The notes beneath the pieces are model-generated. The model did no database searches, was not told the origin of the DNA, and saw only the letters and a list, made by a program, of their open reading frames with translations. A stretch of DNA of 64,000 nt from NCBI GenBank assembly GCA_022539475.1, contig VCMS01000273.1, positions 31,901 to 95,900 on the forward strand, given 5' to 3'. Positions 19,622 through 32,507 of this stretch are shown here, one piece after another (within the stretch, counting starts at the first letter, position 1; each line of letters starts with the position of its first letter). The translations under genes and the position numbers were made by a program. The stretch is from Gracilaria domingensis. Taxonomy: Eukaryota > Rhodophyta > Florideophyceae > Gracilariales > Gracilariaceae.

Positions 19622-22600
19622 TTACTTCTCCAGTTGACAAGGATAATCATCAAACGAAGCAGATCTAGAGACAGCATGTCGTAACTGGCGATAACCATGA
19701 CCGAAATTGACTTCCTCCCAATTGTCAGTCAAAGCTCCAGTTTTCTTTGCCAATGACAATCTGTGAATCACGGCACCCTTATTGACGTGCGCACACAACA
19801 ACCTTCCGATGATGCTCACGATTGCTTTTTCGGAAGTCTTCGTAAAGCATAAAGACGTCACGGCTGTACTAAACTCATCTACTTCTTCTTTTAGATGAAT
19901 GCAATACGCCAGAACTGATGCTCTAATCATTCTGGAGGGGAACAGTGCTCTTCTTTTCGCAACAAGAGTCTTGTACGCAATGCTTAAACTGTAATATGTT
20001 GCGTAAGAATGCAGGTCCGTTGCATGCGTAGTTCGAAGCATCTCATCGTATTCCTTTGGAATGTTCTCTGCGCTCTTCCCAATCCATGAAAACGCTCCAA
20101 CGCGAATCGCTCCAAGAATACACCCGTACTGATTAAGTATTTCATCAGTGACTTCTATCAAAGCTTTGTAGATAATTTCACCTACTCCCAAATTACTTCC
20201 TTTCGCCACAACAAAGCAAACTGTCCTTGTCTTCAATCAAAACGCGTGATGAACACATTGGAGTCGGTTATCCGTGGTAGGCACAATACGTTTAAATACC
20301 TGAAGCAAATCTTCACATCGTCCTATTCCAGTGACGCGAAACAACTTGCTCTATACGGATTGCACTTTCCTTACCTCTTCTATTGTTTCCAGCGCCTTCA
20401 TCGTTTTTATCTCAACGGGAAAGGCAGAACGATTCTTGGTACATCAAAGAGGCCTATGAAAGCATCAGGACTATCCGAAACCATTAAATCCGACTTCGAC
20501 GAAATAAGTCCAACCGTTCGAATAAAACATACTTTATACTGTTTCTCTTCTCCGTGATAAGAATTTGAAATCCATCCTTGACAAATATTGTCTTCAAAGA
20601 AGGAAGGTAGATCCTTCAGGACTTGTGCTTCGGTAACCGAACCTTCCTTCATACCTGGACTGCTCACAAGAGACTTCATCACCCAGGCGGAACTATCTGT
20701 TATTAGCTTTTCAATCCGATTCCTATAGGTGCCAATTTTTTCTTCGTACTCCAATATCTTTTCAATGGCAATTACATGTCAAATTTTTTGGCTTGCCATC
20801 TCTCAATAGAAATTCAATATGTTACCGTTTTCCTCAATTAACAGTGTTCCTAAAGGATTCTTCCTGAAAGGTGAATGAAATCTTAATGACAGAAGCACTC
20901 CAGTATTTCGCCCTGGGCACCCAGGAATCTTAAGAATCTTTGTACAGCGACTCTTTGAGATTTCTCTTCATTGCTTGCATTCCTTGCTCCTCAGTAAGAT
21001 TTTCACTGTTGTCATTCTCGAGTACTACAAACGCCGCTTGCACATCAGTCTGTAGCTTTAATATCTTCTCGACCAATAGACCGTTGCGAATAGATGCGGC
21101 GACAGGTTGGCCGATGCCACTCAATGCTGCGATCAGCTCGGCTCTCGTCTTAGCACTAAGTGCAAGAGAATCGGATGATAGTAAGAATGACTTCGTTTCT
21201 TTAAACTCATTGGCCATGGGAGCTGTAGACAGCGTAATATTGAGCACATGACAAACGGCTGTCAGACGTAGTTTCAAACGAGCTTGTAATTCTTCAACAT
21301 CCTGAGGAAAAAATATACCACCCTAACCCATATCCTTACCTTTGATTATGTCTGCAAGAGCGGTCACAATGTCTGTACAGCTTTTGGAAAGAGCGCGAAT
21401 GAAGTTCTCTGTTGTCCGGAATGTGAATTGAAAAGCTCGACCCAAAAACCACCCCGGGTCTTCAGATTGCAAAAGTGTGATTTCATTAACCCCAGTAATA
21501 AGATTTGCAACCTTCAAACGCGCTAGATAAGATTCATAAAAAAGCTCGTTGTCATTAGCTGCGTTGGTTTCTGGTATCCTTTCGAACACTCTATGGAATC
21601 TCTCTCTCTCTTCACAGTTGCTTACTAAACTGAGACCTGTTTTGGGAACAATATTAAACTTGGTCGCCTTGAAGAGACTATCGTAGTTGTGATAAACAGA
21701 GGCCACACGGCCACTGTGACTCTCTCTATACACAATGGCCTCCACAGCACGCCCTTCTGCAGTTCTCGGTTTATTTCGTGCGAAGTAAGTAGCCCTACAG
21801 CCCTTATCCGATATTTCCACACCCTTATTTTTCGGAGTGGCCCATTGTCAAAGACAAAGTGGTAATCGAGAGAGCGTTTATGCGTACGAAGCGCAACTTT
21901 ACCCAGATCATCATTCAAAAAGTTAATGACCTGTTGACTGTATCCACGGTGAGCAGCAAAAATGGAGTCAATCATCGCTCGAATTGGTCCAGCAGTCAGT
22001 ACATCCTGTAGCCGCCTCACCAATCTCTGCTACACGTGTATATTCTTCTCCCCAATTCTCGAATAGTGACTGGCCAAACATAAAAAATTTAAAGCGGAAC
22101 ATATTGCGTTGTTGACAGGTCCGAGAGCCTTCTTAGGGCTATTCATGTGGCTTAAAAAAGTGAACTGTGACAGCCTGAGATCTTAGCCTCTGATGATTTC
22201 CATCTAAACTAAAGATAGTCACCCCAGGCACCAATAAAACCAACCTGTTAATAGATGCCAATTCATCTTCCAATTCCGTAACCAGTGTGTTCGCCCTTCT
22301 CGGTAAGACTGACTAGCTAACACCGCATTGCTCTAATCTCTGTCGACGCTCTACGGTAGAGCAAAAGCAGACCAAATTGAGTTGTACCTTTTGCCGCTAT
22401 TTTCTGTTTGGAAAAGGAAATCCTTGTTCGGATCAGACTTTATTGTCATGACAGTAGTAGAATAGGAAGCTGCCAAGACATTCTGTGCAATTACGCCTTT
22501 CAGTTCAAAGCTGTCAGTCAGCTTCTGATTCCTTGCTTTTTAGAACACGATTAACATTGCTAGCAACCTTCGAAAGCAAATACTGTGGAAGAAAAACATC

Positions 22601-23413
22601 GAATCTAGACAAACGAGATAAACTTAAAGCGTTAAGCGATTTATACTTCGTGCTTGAAGATTCTTCGATATCTCTCACCCCATTGTTCAAAACAAAATTA
22701 GCCTCTCGTACAAAATGTTTGCCAAATTCCATATTTATCGTATCAACATCTAATTCAAAAGATTCGAACGGCAAAGAGTAGACCCAGTCTTTCAAACCAC
22801 ATCTTAGATTTGCTCTAAATTCTTCGCGTCGCGGTGAATAATCTAAACATTGATGTGTCTAAAAGAAATCCATACTACTTTCCAGGTTACAGTCCATCTC
22901 ATTACTAAATAGAGAAGACCAGACATCTTCTACAGTAACAATTTGTGACTCAACTCCATTTGTTGTGATCTTTTCCGTGCTGTTTCGGGCTATACGAATG
23001 TTGTTTTCAGCCTTCAAATCTCGAATTTTGGATTCCGTTACCACTTTTGAATTGTTCTCTTCAGTAAGTGGATGTTGGAAGAGGATGTTTGTACGTGTTG
23101 GAAAGAAATTATCTGACGGTTGGTAGAGTGAATCAAACTCCAAATAATAATCATTCTGTGCTGTATACTCAAGATTGTTGACAAATTGAGATAGTGTTTG
23201 GTTTTTACTCGTTGTAGAGTTCTGAGATGTGGGTAAGTTTTGTTCGAAATTCTCATTGCCTTGAAGTTCTATTTGGGATTCTTTCGATGCTGCAACAGGA
23301 AGTACGTCTTCGGTTTGTACAGAAACGTGTTCATCAGCAGAGATATGTTTGTTGTCATTGTCTGCAGCACAGCTTAAAGGACTAGGGACAAACTGATCAA
23401 CTGTTCTTGGCAT
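19622..23413 (-). pseudogene. Large unrecognised protein gene, interrupted several times
   Basis: The minus strand carries well-preserved coding blocks in one order over 3.8 kb: 23413-22859 (Asn/Ser/Gln-rich start MPRTVDQFVPSPLSCAADND), 22795-22514 (LKDWVYSLPFESFELDVDTI), about 22510-22340 (FELKGVIAQNVLAASYSTTV), about 22300-22150 (LVLLVPGVTIFSLDGNHQRL), 22023-21625 (MVRRLQDVLTAGPIRAMIDS), 21820-21323, 21277-20930, 20754-20407 and 20236-19622 (IRVGAFSWIGKSAENIPKEY, then RASVLAYCIHLKEEVDEFST). The gaps are themselves coding-like in neighbouring frames, so these are frame changes and a few stops rather than introns. The sum is about 1,200 residues. I recognise no catalytic motif or known fold. 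It could be a lineage-specific host gene or a transposon protein. Confidence 0.55.
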
Positions 23414-23500
23414 ATCGCGCGGATCTGAAACTGGGTGTGGTCGTGGTGCGGCTGAACCGGCAAAACAGGAAGAAAATGACGTGCTTCGGTGATGGCAGTG

Positions 23501-23615
23501 GGTGAAGTCACCTTGGTTGGGTGAGCATCACCCGGTACTGCGGGGGCGATGCCGAGTGAAATGAGACCAGTGCACCCGGCATCACCTTGAAAATTGGTGA
23601 CGAATTTTCGTCACC
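23501..23615. promoter_or_regulatory. Three GGTGA...TCACC dyads upstream of the large unknown gene
   Basis: Perfect inverted repeats lie at 23501-23512 (GGTGAAGTCACC), 23519-23533 (GGGTGAGCATCACCC) and 23596-23615 (GGTGACGAA, 2 bases, TTCGTCACC). They share the half-site GGTGA with different spacing and sit 90-200 bases upstream of the ATG at 23413. They could be binding sites for a dimeric regulator or remnants of a terminal repeat. Function is inferred from position and symmetry only. Confidence 0.4.
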
Positions 23616-24279
23616 GATGTGTCGTGGGGTTACACTGATGAAACGGTCGCACAGTAGATAGGGAGCGAGGCGGTCAGTGGCCCACTCAGTCGACCTATTC
23701 GTGCTGTTAAGAATGGCTGGCCAAACTTCCAAGCAGATGACAGCGGGAATGCGGGCCGCGCTTGCACAAATCGCGGCACTCACCCTCGTCGGCGCGCTTT
23801 TACGCTAGCCATACCTCTCTCTTTCGAGAGTGTCCAGATCGACTGGGAATAGAAACTTTAATACTGGTGAGACAAATCCGATCAAGCAAACACGACCTTG
23901 CCGCACCCAAGATGAGCACTACTTTCTCGAACAGTGCACAATTAGTCGACAAATTACTGTCAAATCGAGAAAGGTTGCCAAAAACGATACATTAGCTAAA
24001 TCAGGCATTGATGCAGCATGGATGATGGCTTACGCCACAATCGCTAAGCGTTGCCGGAATGACCGGAAGTTGGGTCTATCATGCTACGCATGTGAACCGC
24101 GTCCTTCGGTCTTTGCTTTTTGAGGAAAAGTCTTCGAGAATCCGATATCTTCAGTCCGCGTCGCCTTAGAAAACCAAGCGAGCATGAAAGCAGTGCCCGT
24201 TCATGAAGCTAACTATATTAACGCTACTATCTATTAACTTGCTTTCCATGAGGTCAGTATACACCTGCGCCAAAAGGCG
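23616..24279. other. No assigned gene; possible leader of the DIRS-like element
   Basis: Short open frames on the plus strand (23762-23995, 23830-24123) show no clear motif. Because the DIRS-like coding region begins at about 24280 on this strand, the stretch may include its 5' end. Confidence 0.25.
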
Positions 24280-25300
24280 TTGGCTGACAAAAATGAAAGC
24301 GCCACTAGGCGCTACGATGTGTGGGCTTTGCTTTCCGTGAGATACGGACTACTAGCCTTGGGACTTCGTAGTGAGCTTGAAAAGCTTGCGACGGACGACT
24401 CGGTCACGGCGAAGCTGATAATTCCGGGATTGAAAAAAAGGATGGATGTACCAGCAGCCGATGACATTGCGAACTCAATGGAGACATTAGACTCTCAGGT
24501 GATGACAAAGCTGATAAAGGCAGTCGCCACGTTAAAGACCAGAAACGCTAAGAATAGAGCGGGCGGTAGCAGAGGTGGTGCTGCCAATGGCCAGTACTTC
24601 CCATTGAAATGGGGCGCCCGCTCTGGCGCGCCACACAAAAGCGCGTTCAGGGCTGTCCCCATCTAGGCTGCTCCGAGTATCTATGCAGCGATATTGTCTT
24701 TGGCATATATGAGCAGCCGTAAACACCTTTTCGGAAAGGAGAAGGTGTATTTTTGCCTCCCGTGACACAATCATCAGAAGATCTTCAGTTTGGTTTAAGA
24801 GATCTGCAATCGGGGTGTCAAGAGGGTATAAACAGGGAGGTAAGCTGGGCACACGCAAGGGAGGCCCTTCAAAATGGCGCTGTGATCTCATCGGCCTTTA
24901 CTGTATGGCAGAAATCTTCAGGGGAGAAGAGGTTAAGGTTGGTCGTGAACCGGAGCCGCCACTTGAAGCACTGGGGGAAGGGAATTGTCCGAATGCACTC
25001 GCTGCAGGCTTTTGAGCCATACATACGGCGTGGAGACTACTTTCTCTCCATGGATATGGTGAAAGGCTACAGACAATTTGGACTGTCCCCAGCTATGCGT
25101 GACTGGTTCACATTTCACTCCGCGGGGCGTTACTTCCAATATCTGTCGCTGCTCTTCGGTTGGGGGCGATCCCCACTGTGGTTAACGCAGTTCATGGCTG
25201 TCTTTGTGGAGTAGCTGCGGAGAGCCGGGATGCGCTTGCTGGCCTACGTGGACGATTTTCTCATCGCCGCTTCTCCGATGTCGACACGGGCCACCCCAGT

Positions 25301-26722
25301 GAGATAAAGTGATGCGCAATGGATGTCCATCGGATGAAAAATAGGGACATCTATAGGATATCAGTTGAATATCTTCTGCGCATCCAGGATCTTCGAATGA
25401 TATGCCGTGGTACCCCGTTGGATGCGCCTAATTATGCCCTCTACATGTCCTTCGGATGTATAAAAACTATTCCAAAGATATTCATATGATGCACGAAGAT
25501 ATGTCCAATGGATGTCCGGAAGCCATGGTGCATCATTTGAACATCACGAAATCCAATGTACATCTCTTCGTACATCAAATGCGTATCAGGCGGCTTTCAT
25601 TTGGATATATTTCATTCATCATCTGAGCATCATTTACGTATATCATATAGACATCTCAAGGATATCAATGTAAAGCAAACTCGGAAGAGTGAAAACCCAC
25701 CAGACTGTCCGAAGGTCCGCTCTCTTGCGAGATGTTAGACCAGTGACAGAGCCCTCTGTACCACCGTAACTCGGTTGTAAGGCCGAAGTGGCAACTGGCT
25801 ATACCTACAGAGGTGCCAGGTACAGTCGTGGGGAAACGATGAGAAACTCCAGAGATGGGGTGCTATCGGCAGCGATGCGACGCGACCAATGAAAGGTGTA
25901 GTCCCGAGAAGGAAAGCAACACACAACAACAACAACCAACAACCACACGCGACGGGTAGTGCCTCCTCGGCTTTATGCCCGGAGCGGGGCGAGATTTTCC
26001 AACAGGTATGCACGGAGTTCCGTAGCCACGGCCAAACTCTATACAGAGTTGGATCACTTCATAATCTAGTCTGATACCTCCCCGGTATGACTCGCAAGTC
26101 GTGACATCAACGACAGATGTTCCTCAGGGGTACCGAGAGGGTAGGACCACCGTAACCAGACGCAGTTATACTCACGAGAGTGATAACCTACGTAGGCGGT
26201 TGGCACTAGAGCCTCAGTCGTGCTGAGTCCACTCAAAGAAGCGCTACTAAACAAAGAGTTCACTTGGGGAGTGCTCGGGTTGACTTTACAAAGGTGCTCG
26301 CGACGGTGAGGTCGAGCTCACCTAAGTAGGTCTAAACTAACTATGTAAACGTGATGCACACCCGCAGGGGTCCGTACACGTGGCTAATCCAGTGTCAGCC
26401 GCCTCAGGTGCACCACCTATCCTCCTATATTCTGCACAGACGGTCGTGTCATACAAGCATCTACCCAGCGGTAACAGCCAGCAATGGCGCCCCTGATTAC
26501 AGGTAAAATCTGGGAAAGCCATCCAAAAGTAACCTCCAAAATTGGGTCCCACTCATACATTGAGAGTGCATACTCCTATACTCATCCGTGACTATATGAG
26601 TTGCATCATCCCGATTATCACGCGATTATGCGTTGCTCTACAATCAAATGGACATTTCCAGGTTTCGTACTTCTAATATGGGTTATCTGGAGGATATCAT
26701 CCGGACATCAATTAACCTCTCT
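25301..26722 (+). mobile_element. MITE family A, copy 1 (carrying a solo LTR)
   Basis: It starts GAGATAAAGTGATGCGCAAT and ends GACATCAATTAACCTCTCT, the same ends as copies 2-4. The repeat itself is about 445 bp; the rest of the span is the solo LTR inserted at 25669-26642. The body is a dense mixture of GGATGTCC, GGATATC, GCATCC and ATCATCTG-like short motifs. It interrupts the DIRS-like reverse transcriptase. No protein is encoded. Confidence 0.8.
25664..26647. mobile_element. Solo LTR with 5-bp target duplication ATCAA
   Basis: The LTR (25669-26642, 974 bp) begins TGTAAAGCAA and ends TTGCTCTACA, an inverted pair with TG...CA termini. It is flanked by ATCAA at 25664-25668 and 26643-26647. 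Removing it and one ATCAA restores the MITE sequence seen in the other copies. No internal retroelement coding is present, so it is a solo LTR left by recombination. The exact target duplication argues for a relatively recent insertion. Confidence 0.85.
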
Positions 26723-28065
26723 AGGAACGCTAAGAGACTGTCAGCGGGTTGGGCGCGTCATTGCTTCTCTTTTGAAGACTCTTGGTCTCAAACAACATCC
26801 GGAGGAGGTCGAGTAGGATGGCGGGCAAGTGCTCGTCCATTTCGGAGTCGAGATCATTATCCGGACTATGGCTATGCCTTGGGCTCGTTTTTATACAAGA
26901 GCGCTATTTTGGGATACGGCATCAAGTAGCGGACAGGAGGAACGCAGCCGGGTCAGGCTCAGCCACCAGAGCATGCGATACCACACGAGGTGGAAGAAAA
27001 TGGCGAGTATGGATCTGGATGGCCGTCTTATTTGCCCGCCATCCCCGCAAGCTTCGATGCACACCGACGCAGCTGAAGTGGGGTATGTCGGTACTCTGAA
27101 TTTGGACGACATGAGTGCAGGGAGTTCCCGAGAAATCCAGGGCCAAAGTATTTGGGGCTGGCCCGATCGAGTGAAACTAATCTCTCTTCGCGAGTTAAAA
27201 GGCTGTGAGGATGCTTCTCATTAGCCGCCTGGGACGAGAGCTCTGACCGCTGGAGCGAAAGGGCCTCCTGCTTTACATCGACAAGCAAGCAGTCGTGCAT
27301 ATCACAAACGCTTTTGTTTCGTCCAGTCGTACCATGATGCGGGAGCTGCGACGGCTGAAGCGCGTTCTGGACGCTCACAAAATAGACATACAGTCAGAGT
27401 GGATGCCGTCTCTCGCGAACGAGTTCGCAGATGCACTCTCGCGACGGTTCCCCCGCGAAGACCTCCAGATGAAGCGGCAGCTGCGGCGTTCCGTCGTGGA
27501 TGGTATGGGAGCACCACAGGACTCGTTTCCGTATCCGGATCTGGGCGAACATCCTGTGTATCTAAAGCGGCAACTTTGGGAGAAACTGAAGAGAAAATGG
27601 AACCAGAACGAAGTGCGCCTGCTGTGCCGGCCCGTAGATCTCATCACCCCAACCCTCATGAAGCTCCGTTAAACCGGAGCGTCATCTATGCTGGTCCCTC
27701 GAAGTGGCTCAGGCAAAAGTGGTATTGGGCGGCGGTACGTATGGCGTCGAAAATAAAAACAGCCCCACAACTAGCGTGTCGCATCTGGGACGCCCAGCGA
27801 AAAATCAACCCACGTTGGCGGGCGGTCCTATTGGAAATCAACATGTGAAAATGGAGATTCTGGCCGCTTGGCGTCTTCGCCAACAAAGCGCCAGCAGCAC
27901 GGCCACAGAGCACTCTGCTCTCCGTCTTGACGAGTATGGTTGGAGCGATAGAACAAGCCGGTCTCGTGACACGCAGTGGAGAACGTATTTGGATTCCTGT
28001 AACGCAGAAGGGCGATACCCTCTCCCAGTGACAGAGGCGCACCTTTCATCAGATTTTCGTTAACT

Positions 28066-28714
28066 TCACATAGTTGAGAGCACCGTCAATCAGCTTTCTA
28101 ATGAATAAGTACGGAGACGAAACGCCTCATACAGAACAGAGGGAGAGGAAAAAGCGACAAAAGCTTACCCTTCTGATTTTTGGCCCGAAAACTAAAACAC
28201 CAAAACACCTGAATGGTGAAAGCCGAAACAGGTGCAACATCTTGTCAATCTTGTTGTCACAGCATCAATCACTAAAGTGAAAGTCAGCACACCTTCACTG
28301 TGCCGATATTCATGCCAAAACGGCGCTCCCAGAGAAGACGCTTAGCCTCAATTCGTTCGCTAAGCCCAAGCTTTATCGCAGATGGAAATATGTCGAGAAT
28401 AACTGATTAAGAACGTAGTAAAACGTAGATGAGCAAAGTTTTAAACTAAACTGTTGCACGGTTTTTTGAACCACCTACATACTCACACAATTCAGTTTCT
28501 TGCACTGGGAAGAGTTCATGAGTGTGAATCGAAGTAAAATATTTGGTGAACAAAGAAAAAGCCTGTCACTCGCAATCAATTTGAAAGAATCCACTATGAC
28601 AGTACGAAATAATCGCATACTATATACTACAGACATCAATAAACGCAGTGAATCAACTGTCATTTTGTAAAGAAAAAGAAACGTGAAGCAGAAGACCAGT
28701 TTGCGTTTACCATA
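28066..28714. other. No recognisable gene
   Basis: About 650 AT-rich bases after the truncated end of the DIRS-like fossil. Open frames are short and motif-free. Confidence 0.35.
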
Positions 28715-29215
28715 ATGAGCAGTATAAAGGTCCGGACTCAGTCACAAGCAGAATCGTTCGCCCTTGAAATGATAGCAGCGACCTGCGACAGACACTTGCT
28801 TTCTTTTAAAGCCCTTTTGAGTCATACAGCTTTGAGCTCCATTATTGTCAACGACTTTCATTGCAAAATACAGCGGGCTTTGTTCAACCGTTTCAAAACT
28901 GCAACAACGTACCAGGAACTCGCGGAAAAGTACGATATCCCCACAAACAGACTCAGTGCCTAGTATTTAAACTGAGTATCTCGAAACGGTACCGTAGATC
29001 CACTGGAGCCATGTGACATGATAGTGTCATTTAAGACACCCGGTCGTCCTACAGCACTGCCTGAGAGTGAAGAAAGGCTGCTTGCCGACGCAATCAATGA
29101 CTTTGTGTCACATAAAACCCTTGAGCAAACAGGCAAACAGGGATTGCTTGACCTTGTGCAGCACTTTGTACGCTAGCTGCCAGAGACACGCGAAATGAAA
29201 ATTCGATTCAATGAT
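28715..29215 (+). pseudogene. N-terminal fragment of a pogo/Tigger-like transposase
   Basis: The first frame (28715-28963) contains a helix-turn-helix-like TTYQELAEKYDIPTNRLSA. After a stop and frame change, about 29030-29160 gives TPGRPTALPESEERLLADAI and then HKTLEQTGKQGLLDLVQHF. 'GRPTAL..eeE..L' opens the CENP-B/Tc5-type DNA-binding domain of pogo-like transposases and resembles the N-terminus of the transposase at 53377-52919. The DDE part is missing, so only a 5' fragment remains. Confidence 0.45.
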
Positions 29216-30587
29216 GACCTTCCGTTAAATGCAGTGTATTCGCTCCTTCTTATCGCGCCATACTCGCGCCCCCGTGGCAGTTGGCTCCCCTCGGGTTTGT
29301 CTGTCTACGCTCCGCTCGGTCCTCCCTCTTGGTCTTAATCCTCCCTGTCGCTTCCCCTCCACCGCTTCGTTTGTTTCTGACCTCATAAGTGAACGTTCGG
29401 CTCTCCCTTGGGATGGTCGATGATTTTGGAGCGCCACGCAGACGAGAGTGAAGCTTGCGTGTCTCTCGCCTTGTCCGCTGCGGTGCATCCCTCGGAAGCT
29501 GGCGCGCCGTTCGCGCCCGATTACCACTTGCTGGGGTTCACGCACCGACGTACACTGTCCCAGACTGGAATTCCGGTCTCGCTTCTATCGGGCGCCGAAG
29601 CGCCGGAAGCCGAAGTCCCCTTGGTGAGCGAAGAGCATCATTACGACCCTATAAGGGACTGCTCCACCTCTGAAATATCCCCGACTCCAGAGACTATCCG
29701 CTCAGTCGGCGATGTTCTCGCCTCGTAGAGGGTGTCTGGAAAAGCCCCTGGGGTAGCCCGCGGGCGCGGCGGCATCTTCAAGCCGAAGAATCGGGCGACC
29801 TCGCGTGCACTTCAAGATCCCTATGGGCGCGGCGGTTGCTATGATCCGTGTGCCGTCGCTGCTGTGCCGAGCAACATTAACTCGTTGGCGGTCGCCAGAA
29901 CGGTTGAGGGTCAGACGCTGACCCCTCACGACCTTAACAGCACACACGGGCAGCTGCGCGCTCATTATGGCGCCCGGTTCGCCGATAACTCTGCCGAAAT
30001 AGTCGCGCTGGGGAACTGGCCATTCCACATCAGCTCCTTCTTCTGTCCCTTGCGGTTTCGTCACATGAAAATCTCGCAGTACAGATCAATCGCCCGATGA
30101 GATTGTTGTCGATTGGATGCGGTACCGATGGCGCCCCCAGCACCTCACCAGGGCGAGAAGCAAAACCGGTTGGGTTGTCGGCAGTGTTTCCACGCGCGGC
30201 AGAGTCACACGAAGTTCCTCCACTACATCCCAGTGTTTATTCTTTCGGACCTTTCGTTCATTCGTTGCGACGGAGAGTTCCATTACTTCCGCCGCGTGGT
30301 CGACATTCTCCACGGTCCAGATGAACCAAATGGTGACCTTGAGGTCAATCTCGATTATGTGGCGTTCGAGATCCCCTTTGATACCACTCATTAGACAGAC
30401 CGTGGCAGGTAGTCCACCGACGCGATGAACGAGAGCCGCGTTCATCACCGTCATGGTCGCACGCGTACCATCCACCTATTCCAAAACGTTGAATATTGGT
30501 GGCAGAGCGACCAGAACCGCCCTTCATGGTATGTCAGTCGACCGTCTTGGTAGGATCACTATGAATTCTGCTAATAGCCCCAGGCAA

Positions 30588-30826
30588 AACTCGTTAAGAG
30601 ATAACTAAAACGGTTTTCACTAGAATTGCAGAGAAGATGACTGGTGTAGTAAGGTAATATGACCAACGTCATTGAAAACTAAGAAAAGCTTTTTTTCATT
30701 GACATTTCCATGAGTATGATTTTTTGAAAAAATTAATTTCCTCGAAGGTGCCATTACATTTTATTGAAAGGCATCAATTTCATTTACCGCCTAATGATGA
30801 TCCAATGACAATGGGTTTTGCTAGGG
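30588..30826 (-). mobile_element. MITE family B, copy 1
   Basis: About 239 bp, with ends CCAGGCAAAACTCGTTAAG and ...ATGGGTTTTGCTAGGG forming short inverted repeats. The inside is AT-rich, with CAATGACGTTGGTCAT-like and TTTTTTCAAAAAAT-like segments shared with copies at 36155 and 37241 in the other orientation. It is non-coding. Confidence 0.75.
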
Positions 30827-31243
30827 GGCTAGAAGTCCCCCCGACCCCTCCGGTTCTCGCCTACTTTGGAAGTAGCATCTTCCTCAAAAAGCAATAATGC
30901 ATATGCCGTTTGGTCCGTTGCGCGTAGCGAATGCGCCCTTATGGTGGCGATTCTCGCTCTTCAGGCGTCCGTGGAAGGTGTCACCTGGGATAAAGGCTAT
31001 CTTGACAAGGCCGTAGGTATCAGCGGCACTCAACCAGTTGGTTGTATCTTTCACATTCCCACTGATTTCATCCGAGACACCCGTAAGATGGGGCTCTCCG
31101 CCAGTGTGGAACGTATGAAGTACACTTCCCAGCAACTGGAAAATTGCCTCACGGCCGTGAGTAACCACAACTGGGGAGAAAACCAAGGTCAGGACGCCTA
31201 CGATCCTGAGGTTTAGAGCATCGTGCTCTTGCGAAATCAGAAT

Positions 31244-31404
31244 CCCAGGCAGAACTTTAGGTCATAAAATCTTCATACCCTTGTCGGTATTTAAGGCTTT
31301 TATCTTATATCTTCAAGGCTTTTTCATTGGATTGAATTTTTTAGAAAAATTACATTCAATAGATTTCCATTACATATTGATGTAGTGAGAACCCAATGAC
31401 ACAC
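31244..31404 (-). mobile_element. MITE family B, diverged short copy
   Basis: It starts CCCAGGCAGAACTTTAGG and has ATTTTTTAGAAAAATTACATT and ACCCAATGAC in the family's order. It is shorter and more diverged than the other copies, and its right end is approximate. Confidence 0.45.
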
Positions 31405-32039
31405 GACGTGGTGTACTGAAATATAAACGAAAAGCAGCTGGAGATCGCTTGAAATTCGATTTCAATTCGATAGCACGAGTTGTCGCTGGGAATGTGGCTG
31501 GCAAAAACTCTTTTGGTGTTGATGATACCGTGATGGTGGCCGCCAACAACTATGAGTCCCCTGCGTTACCTCCGTCGGCACCAGTCTACGCTACTTCCCG
31601 TACGAGTGTGGCAGCTTCCGTTATCAGCGGTCCTCCCAACCCTCAAGCGGCTGCCCCTCCTCCCGGTCGCTGGACTCATGGGCTTCTCCCTATAGGTTTC
31701 AGTCACTCCCGGTGAATCCGGTACCTCCAGGCCGTGATAGTGGCGCGATTCGGAGCGCTGTGGCTCGTCTAAACCATGTCTCTATGGTGTACTTTAACTG
31801 TCCTGGTCCGAACGACATCATCACCGCTGTGGATACTTTGACGAACTGGCTCCAAGTGATAGCTCACCCTGAGCGGCGCACTATTGGGTTGCGATAGTTC
31901 CGCGACTACTTCAAGAGCAGTTTCTACAGTGAGGAGAGTGCCTACCTCGGTCAGTTATGCAACCTCGTGGAAGGTCATGCGCTTCTACACCGAGGCCCTG
32001 TGGAAAGTTTCAACCCGTGCGCTCTTGCGTCTCTTAGAA

Positions 32040-32507
32040 GAAAACTGGTAAAAGTCCAGATTTTCAGAAGGTGATGGTTTTGAAATGAATGGCGAATAGA
32101 GGCTACATAGGTGTTTAATTTTATTCAAAAAATTATATATAGATATGATAGGTGGTGGGTAGGTTGTGGATGTGTATAATGGGAATTGCTGTTAAGCACA
32201 GCAGCTGTAATCTGGCACAGCTGTACTGCGGCGGTACGAGATTAGGGTTCGTATCGCCAAATTCCTACTGTACGAGATGGCGATCGTGTACGTTAAGGCT
32301 TGTAAGAGAAGTCATTTCTGTGAAAGCAATTGCTTTATGTTCTTCCAAGGAGCTCTACGCCCTTCGAAGTGCCACACTTAGGTTGAACAATCGAACGAAC
32401 TCGAGTTCTCTATCGATCATCAGCACTGGTGCTTTGCTAAGCTCTGAGTAGTTCACCGTCTCATATTTTACCCCGAGTCCACCCAGAATATTTAGTTCTA
32501 GCAAGCG
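32040..32507. other. No recognisable gene
   Basis: The plus frame 32152-32451 is open but shows no motif. The start is AT-rich. Confidence 0.25.

Larger units (their letters stand above)
24280..28065 (+). mobile_element. DIRS-like (tyrosine-recombinase) retroelement fossil, truncated
   Basis: Recognisable parts in order are a gag-like region (24280-24666), reverse transcriptase (about 24800-25290, with SMDMVKGYRQFGLSPAMRDW and LLAYVDDFLIA), its continuation after an inserted repeat (about 26725-27220, with MPWARFYTRALFWDTAS and SHQSMRYHT), RNase H (about 27250-27480, with ADALSRRFP) and the start of a tyrosine-recombinase region (about 27890-28060, with DTQWRTYLDSCNAEGRYPLP). This order and the RT style fit DIRS/PAT-type elements rather than Ty3 or Ty1. 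The copy is broken, with at least half a dozen interruptions, and ends abruptly in the recombinase region. A MITE (25301-26722) lies inside the RT and itself contains a solo LTR. The terminal repeats were not identified. It is old enough to have received two later insertions. Confidence 0.7.
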
